A stretch of 64,000 nucleotides of DNA from Trichomonas vaginalis G3 (lineage: Eukaryota > Parabasalia > Trichomonadida > Trichomonadidae), in NCBI RefSeq assembly GCF_026262505.1, contig NC_067204.1, positions 16,966,165 to 17,030,164 of the forward strand, written 5' to 3'. Below the pieces are notes generated by a model. That model did no database searches. It was not told the origin of the DNA and saw nothing but the letters and a program-made list of their open reading frames with translations. A program made the translations under genes and the position numbers. Shown here piece by piece: positions 29,637-39,293 of this stretch (position 1 is the stretch's first letter; the number at the start of each line of letters is the position of its first letter).

Positions 29637-31610
29637 TTAGTCAACTTCCTCAACACGTGGGCCAGAGCCAGAGGATGGATGAGCAGCGCCTGCACCTGGA
29701 GCAGCACCACCAGCGCCACCCATGTTCTGGAACATAGATGGGTCAACACCACCTGGCATTCCGCCGGCGCCACCAGCAGCGGACTGGTATGCCTTCTGCA
29801 TGAGTGGCATCAACTGGCCTTCGACTTCCTTCTGCTTTGCTTCGTAGTCAGCTGTGGAAGCGTCCTGGTTGGATTCGATCCAAGCGAGTGTGTCATTGAC
29901 AATCTTGAGAATGGCATCCTTGTCAGCCTGAGCAATCTTAGAGCCGAGTTCGCCGTTGACAGAGTTACGGACACCGAAGCAGTAACCTTCGAGACCGTTC
30001 TTAGCTTCGATCTTCTTCTTGGCTTCTTCATCCTGAGCCTTGTATTTCTCAGCATCAGAAACCATACGGTCGATATCTGCCTGGGAAAGACGGCCCTTGT
30101 CGTTCTTAATTGTGATCTTCTTTACATTACCTGTGGACTTATCCTGAGCAGAAACGTTCATGATACCATCAGCGTTGACATCGAATGTAACTTCGATCTG
30201 TGGAACACCACGTGGAGCTGGTGGAATGCCTGTGAGATCGAATGTACCAAGAAGGTTGTTGTCGCGTGTTCTTGTACGCTCACCTTCGTAGACCTTGATT
30301 GTAACTGCTGGCTGGTTATCAGCGAATGTTGTGAAGATGTTTGACTTCTTGGCTGGAATTGTTGTGTTACGTGGGATCAAAACTGTCATGATTTCGCCAG
30401 CTGTCTCAATACCAAGGGAAAGTGGAGCGACATCGAGAAGTAAGATATCCTTGACTGCATCGGAGTTATCGCCCTTGATGATGGCGGCCTGGACTGCAGC
30501 ACCGTAAGCGACGGCCTCATCTGGGTCGACACCACGGCATGGCTGCTTGCCGTTGAAGAACTCCTGGAGGAGCTGCTGGACACGTGGAATACGTGAGGAA
30601 CCACCGACAAGAACGATATCTGTGACATCGGACTTTGACATCTTTGCATCCTTGAGAACCTGGGCAACTGGACCAAGTGTGGATCTGAAGAGTTCATCGT
30701 TCAAGTTCTCGAACATAGCACGAGAAATTGTATCCTGAAAATCGTGGCCCTGGTAGAGAGACTCGCAAAGGATGGAAGCGTTAGCAGCTGTAGAGATTGT
30801 ACGCTTAGCACGCTCGCAAGCTGTTCTGAGTGTTCTCAAAGCACGTGGTGATTCGCGGAGATCGCACTTGAACTTCTTCTGGAAACGATCTGCGAAGTAA
30901 TCAACAAGGCGTGAATCGAAGTCTTCACCACCAAGGTGTGTATCACCAGCTGTAGCACGAACTTCGAACATGCCACCATCGATATCAAGAAGGGAAACAT
31001 CGAATGTGCCACCACCGAGATCGAAGATGAGAACGTGGCGTTCCTTATCGGACTTCTCGTTAAGGCCGAAAGCGATAGCAGCGGCTGTTGGCTCGTTGAT
31101 GATACGAAGGACGTTGAGGCCAGCGATAACACCAGCATCCTTTGTAGCTTGACGTTGGCCATCGTTGAAGTAAGCTGGAACTGTAACGACAGCATCTGTA
31201 ATCTTTTCGGAGAGCATGTTCTCAGCTGTTTCCTTCATCTTGCCGAGGACCATGGCTGAGATTTCTTCTGGGAAGAACTGCTTTGTCTCACCCTTGAACT
31301 GGACCTCAATCTTTGGACGGTCGCCATCACTGCGGACGACCTTGAATGGCCAGTGCTTCATATCTTTCTGGACAACTGGATCTGAGAATTTACGGCCGAT
31401 CATACGCTTAGCATCGAAAACTGTATTCTGTGGGTTCATAGCAGCTTGGTTCTTAGCTGCATCACCAACAAGTCTTTCGTCATCTGTGAAAGCAACGTAT
31501 GATGGAGTTGTTCGGTTACCCATATCATTGGCAAGAATATCTACACGATTGTGACGGAATACACCGACACATGAGTATGTTGTACCAAGATCAATACCAA
31601 TAGCAGACAT
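29637..31610 (-). CDS. HSP70: Cytosolic HSP70 chaperone
   Basis: 657 residues, full length. The ATPase domain has [65 protein letters not shown] and [16 protein letters not shown]. The peptide-binding domain follows from about 395, with [20 protein letters not shown], then a helical lid, a Gly/Ala/Met-rich tail ([17 protein letters not shown]) and the cytosolic signature EEVD at the C-terminus, which binds TPR co-chaperones. No organelle targeting sequence is present. Codon use is strongly biased to C/G third bases, unlike the AT-rich neighbours, as expected for a highly expressed gene. The initiator box lies 12 bases before the ATG. Confidence 0.98.
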   Translation of the reverse strand: MSAIGIDLGTTYSCVGVFRHNRVDILANDMGNRTTPSYVAFTDDERLVGDAAKNQAAMNPQNTVFDAKRMIGRKFSDPVVQKDMKHWPFKVVRSDGDRPKIEVQFKGETKQFFPEEISAMVLGKMKETAENMLSEKITDAVVTVPAYFNDGQRQATKDAGVIAGLNVLRIINEPTAAAIAFGLNEKSDKERHVLIFDLGGGTFDVSLLDIDGGMFEVRATAGDTHLGGEDFDSRLVDYFADRFQKKFKCDLRESPRALRTLRTACERAKRTISTAANASILCESLYQGHDFQDTISRAMFENLNDELFRSTLGPVAQVLKDAKMSKSDVTDIVLVGGSSRIPRVQQLLQEFFNGKQPCRGVDPDEAVAYGAAVQAAIIKGDNSDAVKDILLLDVAPLSLGIETAGEIMTVLIPRNTTIPAKKSNIFTTFADNQPAVTIKVYEGERTRTRDNNLLGTFDLTGIPPAPRGVPQIEVTFDVNADGIMNVSAQDKSTGNVKKITIKNDKGRLSQADIDRMVSDAEKYKAQDEEAKKKIEAKNGLEGYCFGVRNSVNGELGSKIAQADKDAILKIVNDTLAWIESNQDASTADYEAKQKEVEGQLMPLMQKAYQSAAGGAGGMPGGVDPSMFQNMGGAGGAAPGAGAAHPSSGSGPRVEEVD

Positions 31611-31623
31611 AATATAAAAATGA
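31611..31623 (-). promoter_or_regulatory. Initiator (Inr) box of HSP70
   Basis: On the minus strand TCATTTTTATATT runs straight into the ATG at 31610. It matches TCA-pyrimidine-T/A, with the putative start A 12 bases upstream of the codon. Confidence 0.8.
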
Positions 31624-31904
31624 ATTGAAATTTCTTTCTCTTAACACTTCTCAAAATTTTGACAATTAAAGTGGCCGCCCAAATTTCTGATGAAATTATA
31701 AAAATTCAATTTTGATCACTATAAACATGTTTTACATCAGCAAATACAACATATTTACTGTTTTTTTTAATTTTTCATATCGATTATTGTTTATTTGGCC
31801 GGCTGCTTAAACCCTCAATAATATTTTTTACTTTAAAGTATAAATTAAGATATAATAAAAAGAAAATTTAATCCAATTTTTCTCAAATTAATTAAAAATG
31901 TCAC

Positions 31905-34233
31905 TGCAGTGTCCGTGGAAAGTTACCATTGGGTCTCGCACGTGTTTGCATAGAAATAAGAAGTTTGGCTGCTTCTTTACAATTAAAATATCTTGCAAGT
32001 TGAATGGGCTGTTAGTTTATCTTTATCTTTTTCATTGACATTTGCACCATGTGAAAGAAGAAGTTTAGTTATTTCAATATAATTTTTTTCTATGGCAATA
32101 TAAAGAGCTGTTTCTCTATTACTATCTTTCTCATTGACACTTGCACCATGTGAAATAAGAAGTTCGGCTGTTTCTTTTCTATTATTATATGTTGCAATGT
32201 GGAGAGTAGTTTGTTCAGAATTATCTTTCTCATTGACATTTGCACCATGTGAAATAAGAAGTTCGGCTGTTTCTTTTCTATTATTATATGTTGCAATGTG
32301 GAGAGCAGTTTGTTCAGAATTATCTTTCTCATTGACATTTGCACCATGTGAAAGAAGAAGTTTAGTTATTTCAATATAATTTTTTTCTGTGGCGATATGA
32401 AGAGCTGTTTGTTCAGAATTATCTTTCTCATTGACATTTGCACTATGTGAAAGAAGAAGTTTAGTTATTTCAATATAATTTTTTCTGTGGCGATATGAAG
32501 AGCTGTTTGTTCAGAATTATCTTTCTCATTGACATTTGCACCATGTGAAAGAAGAAGTTTAGTTATTTCAATATAATTTTTTTCTGTGGCGATATGAAGA
32601 GCTGTTTGTTCAGAATTATCTTTCTCATTGACATTTGCACTATGTGAAAGAAGAAGTTTAGTTATTTCAATATAATTTTTTCTGTGGCGATATAAAGAGC
32701 TGTTTCTCTATTACTATCTTTCTCATTGACATTTGCACCATGTGAAATAAGAAGTTCGGCTGTTTCTTTTCTATTATTATATGTTGCAATGTGGAGAGCA
32801 GTTTGTTCAGAATTATCTTTCTCATTGACATTTGCACCATGTGAAAGAAGAAGTTCGGCTGTTTCTTTTCTATTATATTCTGCTGCAATGTGAAGAGCTG
32901 TTTGTTCAGAATTATCTTTCTCATTGACATTTGCATCATGTGAAATAAGAAGTTCGGCTATTCTTTCACAGTTATATTCTGCTGCATAATGAAGAGCTGT
33001 TTTCCCAAATAGATCTTTTTCACTGACACATGCTCCATGTGAAAGAAGTAATTCGACCATATTGTCACTTTGATTTCTTATTGCAGAATGAAGAGCTGTT
33101 TGCTTATTTATATATTTTTTGTTGATATTTGAACAATATGGAAGAAAATATTCACAAAGCAAAGGGACATTAAAATTAATTGAATAATAAAAGCAAATAT
33201 CAGCATCATTAGTTTGATCGAAAACAACAAAAAATGATTCAAGATTTTTATATTTTACGCATGATTCTAAATCAATCTTAAGATTGTATTCATTCATTAA
33301 GAATGTAACAAAATCAATGTTATGTGAAATGATTGCATAATCCATGCATTCTTTACCTGGTTGTTGATATTTCAAACATTCACTCATGATATCGGGATTT
33401 CCTCCTAAAAATGAAAATTCTAGACATGTTTGAGTTATTTTTGAGTTAAATTTCGTTCTTAAAAGCTTGAAACAATCAACTGCTCCGTGATAACAACACA
33501 ATTCAAGTAATGAATATCCTTTTCTAGATTTTGGATATAAATAGCTTTTAAGTGTTTGATTTTTATCAAATCCGTCAATTTCTGTGAATTGGATAAATGT
33601 TTCTAAGTTATTATACATAATTGCTCTGTAAATCGTATTTTCTGTATGAATTTCGAGTTCTTCTGAACTAATTATTTCAAAATCCTCAGATTTATCTAAT
33701 TTGATTCCATATTTTATGTAAGAATATGGATGTAAGTGGGTTCTAATTTTTTTATCTTCATTAAATCTTTCACTTTCTGTGAATGAGATGAACCTTTCTC
33801 GATCATTATTTATAATTGCTTTGCAAATTTTATTTTCTTTTAGAATTTCGTGATTTTTTTTATCCATTTTCATAAAATCTTGACTTTTGCATAATTTAAT
33901 TCCGTAGTCGTTATAAAACATGAAATTAGATATGTAGGGAATATTTGTGACTTCATTTACATGATAGTCATCAGATATGAGTTTCGCTAGCTCCAAGTAT
34001 GACTTTATGTAGCGGTTGTTATACGGAACAATGTTTAAAATGTCGCATATAATATTTTGAGGTGAATATTGCTTTGAATCAATTAAAATTGTTTTGATCT
34101 TTTCGTAAATCGAGTGCAATTCTTTTTCATTTTCCGTTTTTAATTGATATAACGAAATATACAAATTATTGCAGTCACTACAGATTTGTTGAAATTTATT
34201 ATATTTATCTTCATTAATGCCATAATCAGACAT
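31905..34233 (-). pseudogene. DUF3447 ankyrin-repeat gene, repeat array frameshifted
   Basis: From ATG 34233 (the longer frame starts at a GTG) an open frame of about 520 codons runs to 32662. It has a DUF3447-type N-terminus with an internal duplication (YGIKLCKSQDF and YGIKLDKSEDF, each about 65 residues), LELCCYHGAVDCFKLLRTKF and CLEFSFLGGNPDIMSECLKY, then five ankyrin repeats (SEQTALHIAAEYNRKETAEL and so on). The DNA continues as further 99-bp ankyrin units to about 31905, but a T tract that has seven T in two units has only six in two others (32479 to 32484 and 32676 to 32681), each shifting the frame. The first shift met gives the premature end KIILK. The last repeats near 31905 to 32010 are degenerate. 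Confidence 0.85.
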
Positions 34234-34759
34234 TAAAAAATTTAAATTTAAAGTCACTTTTTAAAATAATTCCACTGAAAGTCGTATTTTACAAATTGCA
34301 TTTTAAAAGTCGACATTTGCATAAAAATTACTTTTTTTTCAAATATTTTTATGGATTTTTTTGAATGACGAAAAAAGAAAAGATCATTTTTCGTAAATGA
34401 TTTTTTAAATATCGATTTCTATTTATAAGAAAATTAATATCTCAGTAAAAATGGACAGATTTATTTCATGAAACAAGAAAACTTTTCGATAAATAAGTCC
34501 TTTCATGAGCCTTGTAGTAGATTTTTGGTTGATGAAAAATTGAGAGGAAAATTGAGAACCTCGATGTATACTTTTTGACATTGTCAAAAACTTTGAAAGG
34601 ATCAAAATTTTTTTAGTGTCAGAAAGTTTACAAATGCATACTTTCTGACGAACAGACACTCAGAAAGTACTCAAACTGCGGTTTTTAATTTCCGCACTTT
34701 TTTTGGCGACCTTATGTGGGATATTTTATATATTTGATGAGAAATAATAAAAATATATT
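34234..34759. other. Intergenic
   Basis: AT-rich. A 78-codon minus-strand frame at 34423 to 34659 shows no family features and is not called. Confidence 0.5.
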
Positions 34760-35998
34760 TTATTTCTTCATGAGTTTCTTTGCGATGATGATTATTGCTC
34801 CGACCAAAACAGCAGCTCCAGCAATACCAGTGAGAATCATTGCTTTTGTATTAATTGTCGGATATTCATCATCTGGATAAGGGTAATTACGAATTAATTC
34901 TTTAACAACTGGAGGTTCTGGTTCTGGTTCTTCATGGACTGGTTCTGGTTCTGGAGCGACAGGTGGCTCTGGTTTTGGCTCTGGTTCTGGAGCTGGTTCT
35001 GGTGTTGGTTGTTCTACTGGTTTTGGCTGTTCGACTGGTTTTGGTTGTTCTACTGGTTTTGGTTGTTCTACTGGTTTTGGTTGTTCTACTGGTTTTGGCT
35101 GTTCGACTGGTTTTGGTTGTTCTACTGGTTTTGGCTCTTCCTTGTGTCTCTTTGGAATGACAATTGTAGGATCGATAGCTTTGGCTTCTTCGTATAACTC
35201 GTCTGGTTCTAAAATGTTTGTCTTTGGACCTAATCCGGATTCAATAAGTTGAGCGGCAGCAACCATTGATTGAGGATCCTTATCTTCGATTCCGTATCTG
35301 TAGTAGGTCAAGGACATGTCAGCGTCTTTGTTTGACTTGTATTCGGAAACTGGAGAATAAAGATCTCCCAACAATTTTGCGGCTCTCTTGCTGCCTAATC
35401 TGTAGCCTGTTTGAAGGCAGTGGACAGCCATACCTGGACTCTTTGTCATATAGGCTTCACCGAGTAAGAGAACAGCTGGTAAATAAGGTTCTACGAAAAC
35501 AATGTTATCGAGAAGGTCTGCAGCCTTATCAATGTCTTCGGCATCAATTAATTTCTTTGCGTTGTACATAATAGCTGGAATGAAGCCTGCTTTGACGAGA
35601 TTATTTATTTTTTCTTGGTTTTCTGGCTTTTCTGGATTCTGGATGGATTTGAGGAATGCTGAGTTGAAGTCGATATCGGATTCGCCAGCAACTGGTGACT
35701 CAATTGGGTATGACCAGTTGCCATTTTCAACTTTGTGTAATTTAAGAACAACTGTATTGCCATCGATCGTCTTGTCCATGGAATCTGTTGCCTTGTGCAA
35801 GATACCATTGACAATTGGGTATTTAGCTCCCTTTAATGTGCATTTAAGAGTGTTATCGTCTTTTGAATAATTTGCAGTGAATGTTTGAGGATCTTCTTCA
35901 TGCAAGTCAATTGTAATGGTGAGGTTGCTGTCATCCTGTGCGAATTCCCACATATAAATGCGAACCTGGTTCGATGGAATTACTAAATCAACTTCCAT
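34760..35998 (-). CDS. Tail-anchored CS/Hsp20-like + TPR protein, candidate hydrogenosomal import receptor Tom46
   Basis: 412 residues, about 46 kDa. In order: a beta-sandwich N-terminal domain of the Hsp20/CS type (about 1 to 95), a helical TPR/Sel1-like region (about 115 to 265, with AADLLDNIVFVEPYLPAVLL and AYMTKSPGMAVHCLQTGYRL), a linker with seven PKPVEQ repeats and a further Pro/Glu-rich stretch, then a C-terminal membrane span (ILTGIAGAAVLVGAIIIIA) with a basic tail KKLMKK. As I recall it, T. vaginalis Tom36 and Tom46 are tail-anchored receptors of the TOM complex with exactly an Hsp20-like plus TPR layout, and the size agrees. It would display its chaperone-docking domains to the cytosol on the hydrogenosome surface. 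The assignment rests on architecture, not on a sequence search. Confidence 0.6.
   Translation of the reverse strand: MEVDLVIPSNQVRIYMWEFAQDDSNLTITIDLHEEDPQTFTANYSKDDNTLKCTLKGAKYPIVNGILHKATDSMDKTIDGNTVVLKLHKVENGNWSYPIESPVAGESDIDFNSAFLKSIQNPEKPENQEKINNLVKAGFIPAIMYNAKKLIDAEDIDKAADLLDNIVFVEPYLPAVLLLGEAYMTKSPGMAVHCLQTGYRLGSKRAAKLLGDLYSPVSEYKSNKDADMSLTYYRYGIEDKDPQSMVAAAQLIESGLGPKTNILEPDELYEEAKAIDPTIVIPKRHKEEPKPVEQPKPVEQPKPVEQPKPVEQPKPVEQPKPVEQPKPVEQPTPEPAPEPEPKPEPPVAPEPEPVHEEPEPEPPVVKELIRNYPYPDDEYPTINTKAMILTGIAGAAVLVGAIIIIAKKLMKK
35011..35136. repeat. 18-bp coding tandem repeat (PKPVEQ x7)
   Basis: Seven in-frame 18-bp units differing only at silent positions (TCTACT or TCGACT) inside the linker of the tail-anchored gene. 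Unit number is likely variable between strains. Confidence 0.9.
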
Positions 35999-37107
35999 AA
36001 AAGTATGTCACCTTTTCTTCCTATAATTCAATTAAAAAAGCCATCGGAATTAATATATGGTTAAATTATATCATTACAGTCTTTTTTAAAGCGTAATTGC
36101 TATCAGATTCGGAATTTTGAATACTTTCATTTCAAATTTTGAGTAGGTGCCAAAAGTGCTTACTCTTAAACAACCGTCGGATTTCCGGGTGAAATCGTGA
36201 CACACTTTCGTCTTTCGTAGGCGGTGGTGGTTGTTACAAAAGGTAACTTCGAATGTAGCGTGAAATCTGCAAAAAAAATTCTGAAATTTGAATGGATAAC
36301 ACAAAAATTGAATAGTTTACGTCAATAAAAAAGAGAAAAATGAAGCCAATGTGTCTCGAACCTAGGACTTAGAGCAGCAATCCCACTGTTTATCCCATTA
36401 CATATTACACTACATGCATCTCTCACCTCAGTGAATGAGATCAACTATATGATAACTTTTCCCCATTATATTCTTGTGGAAAAGTGACAAATAGCAACTT
36501 TGACCCTCTCTCTTCAAATTTTTTTATCTGTTGAAAATTTTGAGAACACTTTACATAATTTGTGAAAGTGATGTTTGAAATATAGATAAAACAATAAAGT
36601 AACAACGATCATAATAAAATTTTGAAAATAAACTATATTTGTCAAAAAAATTCAAAATACTGTTATGGACTCTGGCCAAAATACTTTGACAAACATTGTT
36701 CACTTGATTGTAAATACATTTTGGATACAATTTCACTATTAATACAGATATTTTTATTAGAATTGGAAATTTCATTTTCAAGTTGCATATATAAGCTAAA
36801 TAGTATAATACTTGGCCAAAGTAAGCTGCATTAAAGAAATGGTTACTCATAATATCATATAGCTCCAATAATTCAAAAAAAATATCAGAATCTTTTGATA
36901 AAAAATTGATAAACAACAATAAGTATTTATTCAAACTTAGCAAAAACATTGATACTAATATATATTGAAAGCTTTATCGCTTGAAATATTGATTTTATTA
37001 ACAAATTGTATTTTTAAGGAGAAATTTCCTTCAACATGCAAGGGTATTAATATACAACGAACAAAACATACTAACATTTCGAAAATGGCTTGGTTTCTCG
37101 TAAAAAT
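35999..37107. other. Intergenic, 1.1 kb, with a weak tRNA-like stretch
   Basis: AT-rich. A minus-strand 132-codon frame at 36551 to 36949 (Phe/Leu/Ile-rich) has no motif, no initiator box and looks like chance in AT-rich DNA. Bases about 36345 to 36420 read on the minus strand show TGTAATGGGATAAACA and GGTTCGAGAC, like the D and T arms of a tRNA, but the T stem and acceptor do not pair well. Confidence 0.4.
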
Positions 37108-37467
37108 TTAGTCTTTGAGCATATTTTTCAAGTTTTTGGACTTCTTTGGCTTAGAAGTTATACCTAAGTGCTTTTCCTTGTATTCTTGAAGATGTTGATA
37201 AGTCTTTGGCATCTTTCTGGAAAGTAAAATTACGTCATCAACTGTTATTTCTTTTCTTCCTGCATGTTTTGCAAAATCAACTAAATCTCTTACCATTATT
37301 TGAGTGATATATTGCGAAACTAAAGAAGACAAGCAATTAATATAGCTACTTGTTGCTTTATCGTTAGTTTTCTTCTGAACAATCTTCTGACATGAGAAAA
37401 AAATTGATTTTTCATAAACGCTTTGCCTTTCTTCTTGGCTAGGCTGATTTACATATTGATCAATCAT
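37108..37467 (-). CDS. CENPS: CENP-S / MHF1 histone-fold protein
   Basis: 119 residues, the usual size of the histone-fold core of CENP-S. The match is in the last helices: YITQIMVRDLVDFAKHAGRK followed by EITVDDVILLSRKMPKTYQHL, against FAxHAxRxTIxxxDVxLLxRR in known CENP-S. A Lys-rich tail (KPKKSKNLK) follows. CENP-S pairs with CENP-X at centromeres and, as MHF1, with FANCM at stalled forks. The initiator box TCACTTTT lies immediately upstream. It is divergent from the primase large-subunit gene with only 78 bp between start codons, so the two replication/chromosome genes probably share a promoter. Confidence 0.8.
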   Translation of the reverse strand: MIDQYVNQPSQEERQSVYEKSIFFSCQKIVQKKTNDKATSSYINCLSSLVSQYITQIMVRDLVDFAKHAGRKEITVDDVILLSRKMPKTYQHLQEYKEKHLGITSKPKKSKNLKNMLKD

Positions 37468-37480
37468 AATGAAAAAGTGA
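37468..37480 (-). promoter_or_regulatory. Initiator (Inr) box of the CENP-S gene
   Basis: TCACTTTTTCATT on the minus strand runs into the ATG at 37467; it fits the T. vaginalis initiator, with a second TCATT inside. Confidence 0.75.
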
Positions 37481-37545
37481 CAAAACGAGGAAGTAAAAAT
37501 AATCGTCGAGGAAGTTCGTAGTGAATAATTCTTATAAAAAAATGA

Positions 37546-38811
37546 ATGAAGAGAAGATTTTTATTTCAGCATAAAGAAATTGAAGAAACTGCTAGCTTAT
37601 ATGCACCTACTTATGAAACAATACCATCCATGCAGTTGTCTTTTGAAGAAATTTTATCAATTGCTGAGAAAAGATTTCAATTTCATCGATTATTAGAGTT
37701 TGAAGAATCGCAAGAGACTGTAGAGTTCTCAAAAATCAGATCTCTATCACTAGAATATGATATTCCTTTAAAAGAAGCATCAGAAACTGATGGAGAACAA
37801 ACAAAAGATCAAATTTCGTTTTTTTCTCTACTTATGATTTACACAGAAACCGAAGAACAGCAAACAAAACTTGCAGACTATGAATCACGACTGTTCTTTT
37901 ATAGACTAAAGCTCAGTTACTCTTCTCCAAAACAAATTCCTGATTTCTTTTGGCCAAGTAAAGAACTGAAAGATCAAATCATCAACTCGCAGAAAGATGA
38001 TTACTATTGTGTTCCTTTCGAACAAATTTTCGATCAAATCGATGTCAGAACTATTGATGTTGAAAACGGCATTGCTAAACTGACTACAGATCACGTATAT
38101 CAGATTGTCCAAAAGAACTTCAACGATTTCCTTGTAAAAAAGCTACATTCCGCCGAGTTTTCGAATCTTGATTTCATAAGTTACCTCAGATCAGAATTTA
38201 AGCGAGTTACAAAGAGCGAAGATGATCAGATACTTACATTAGACAACTACGAAGAGCTCTGCCATCGATCTGCGCCTCCTTGTATTTATCGAATTTTAGA
38301 TTCGCTGAAAAAGTCATCACAACTGTCAGTTAAAGGCAGATTTGAGCTCTGTATGTTCCTTAAAGGACTCGGGTTCGATTATTTCTCACAATATATTTTT
38401 TGGAAGAAACATTTTTTTTCTCCGAAAAATCCAGATTTATTTGACAAACAAATTGTTCCTTCTCTGAAATACATCTATTGTATTGACGGGAACAAGAAGA
38501 AATACCAACCCCACAGTTGCATCGCTTTGATCGGACAAGACAATCCAGAAAATCCATACCAAGTACAAGGATGTCCGTTCAGATATATGATGAGAGCTGA
38601 ACTAAAGATGTACATAAAGAAAATGGGAAGAAAAATCAAAAATGAAGTGATTTCTAAAATTTGTGAACAAGTTCCTGAACATCCACAGATTGCTTGCAAA
38701 CTGTTCTTTGATGGGATGTTTGAAGAAGATCCTCTGGATTACGCAGGAATGTCTCATCCGATTCAGTTCTTTAAAGAAGCTGAAACGAGAAAATCTGATC
38801 ATTATTATTAG
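37546..38811 (+). CDS. PRI2: DNA primase large subunit (PRI2/PRIM2)
   Basis: 421 residues. The N-terminal half is helical (EEILSIAEKRFQFHRLLEFE and so on). The C-terminal iron-sulphur domain is clear: SAPPCIYRIL, CMFLKGLGFDYFSQYIFWKK, QPHSCIALIG, QGCPFRYM and HPQIACKLFF. The four cluster cysteines are C246, C325, C343 and C384, the same order as the four in human PRIM2. The protein helps the catalytic small subunit start RNA primers in the DNA polymerase alpha complex in the nucleus. It is slightly shorter than human (about 509). ATG 37546 is used; another ATG four bases upstream is in a different frame. Confidence 0.9.
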   Translation: MKRRFLFQHKEIEETASLYAPTYETIPSMQLSFEEILSIAEKRFQFHRLLEFEESQETVEFSKIRSLSLEYDIPLKEASETDGEQTKDQISFFSLLMIYTETEEQQTKLADYESRLFFYRLKLSYSSPKQIPDFFWPSKELKDQIINSQKDDYYCVPFEQIFDQIDVRTIDVENGIAKLTTDHVYQIVQKNFNDFLVKKLHSAEFSNLDFISYLRSEFKRVTKSEDDQILTLDNYEELCHRSAPPCIYRILDSLKKSSQLSVKGRFELCMFLKGLGFDYFSQYIFWKKHFFSPKNPDLFDKQIVPSLKYIYCIDGNKKKYQPHSCIALIGQDNPENPYQVQGCPFRYMMRAELKMYIKKMGRKIKNEVISKICEQVPEHPQIACKLFFDGMFEEDPLDYAGMSHPIQFFKEAETRKSDHYY

Positions 38812-39293
38812 AATAAATGTATATATTATGTTATTTGCTTTATTAAATTTAAATATCAAGACTTCAAGATATGTTGTATTTCTAGCATGTGTACTTAATA
38901 TTGGATTTGAAGAAGATTGACATGATTATAGGAGCACTTAATTTAATGTCAAAAACTGTTTTTATGACGAATTTATTTCAAATTGAAGCTTGTTATGGTG
39001 ATACGTGAGTAGTCTCCTAAAAAATTTAAATTGGCTCAACTAGGGTTCTGCAAACTGGCTTAGAAAATGAAATGTCTAGCCAGTTACGGGCGCGTACGGG
39101 CGTCAAATTGAAAGAAAAGTGCTAAAAAAGTAAATTTTTTCTAAAAAGCGAACCAGTTTGCAGAAGCCTAGGCTCAACTATCTCTCATATAATTTATTTT
39201 CAAAATAAAAAAAATTGCATGATATTTCAAAAAAAAAGGATGGACATAAGCTATATAAAAGCCTCACACGTATGAAACTTTTGAAAATTATTT
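38812..39293. other. Convergent intergenic region holding a small transposon
   Basis: AT-rich apart from a 129-bp GC-richer insertion at 39042 to 39170, listed separately. Confidence 0.5.
39042..39170. mobile_element. 129-bp MITE with 9-bp target duplication (Mutator-like)
   Basis: Inverted ends AGGGTTCTGCAAACTGG and CCAGTTTGCAGAAGCCTA (one or two differences) are flanked by the direct repeat GGCTCAACT at 39033 to 39041 and 39171 to 39179. A 9-bp duplication is the signature of Mutator-like transposons, which are known in T. vaginalis. There is no coding capacity, so it is non-autonomous. Confidence 0.8.

Noticed and set aside
29679-30344. 221-codon frame antisense to HSP70
   Set aside because: A mirror frame produced by the strong codon bias of HSP70; no domain.
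32090-32379. Frames of about 80 codons on both strands in the ankyrin array
   Set aside because: Off-frame readings of the 99-bp ankyrin unit.
34934-35197. Trp/Phe-rich and Leu/Val-rich frames opposite the PKPVEQ linker
   Set aside because: Translations of the 18-bp repeat on the wrong strand.
36551-36949. 132-codon hydrophobic frame
   Set aside because: AT-rich composition only; no initiator box, no motif.
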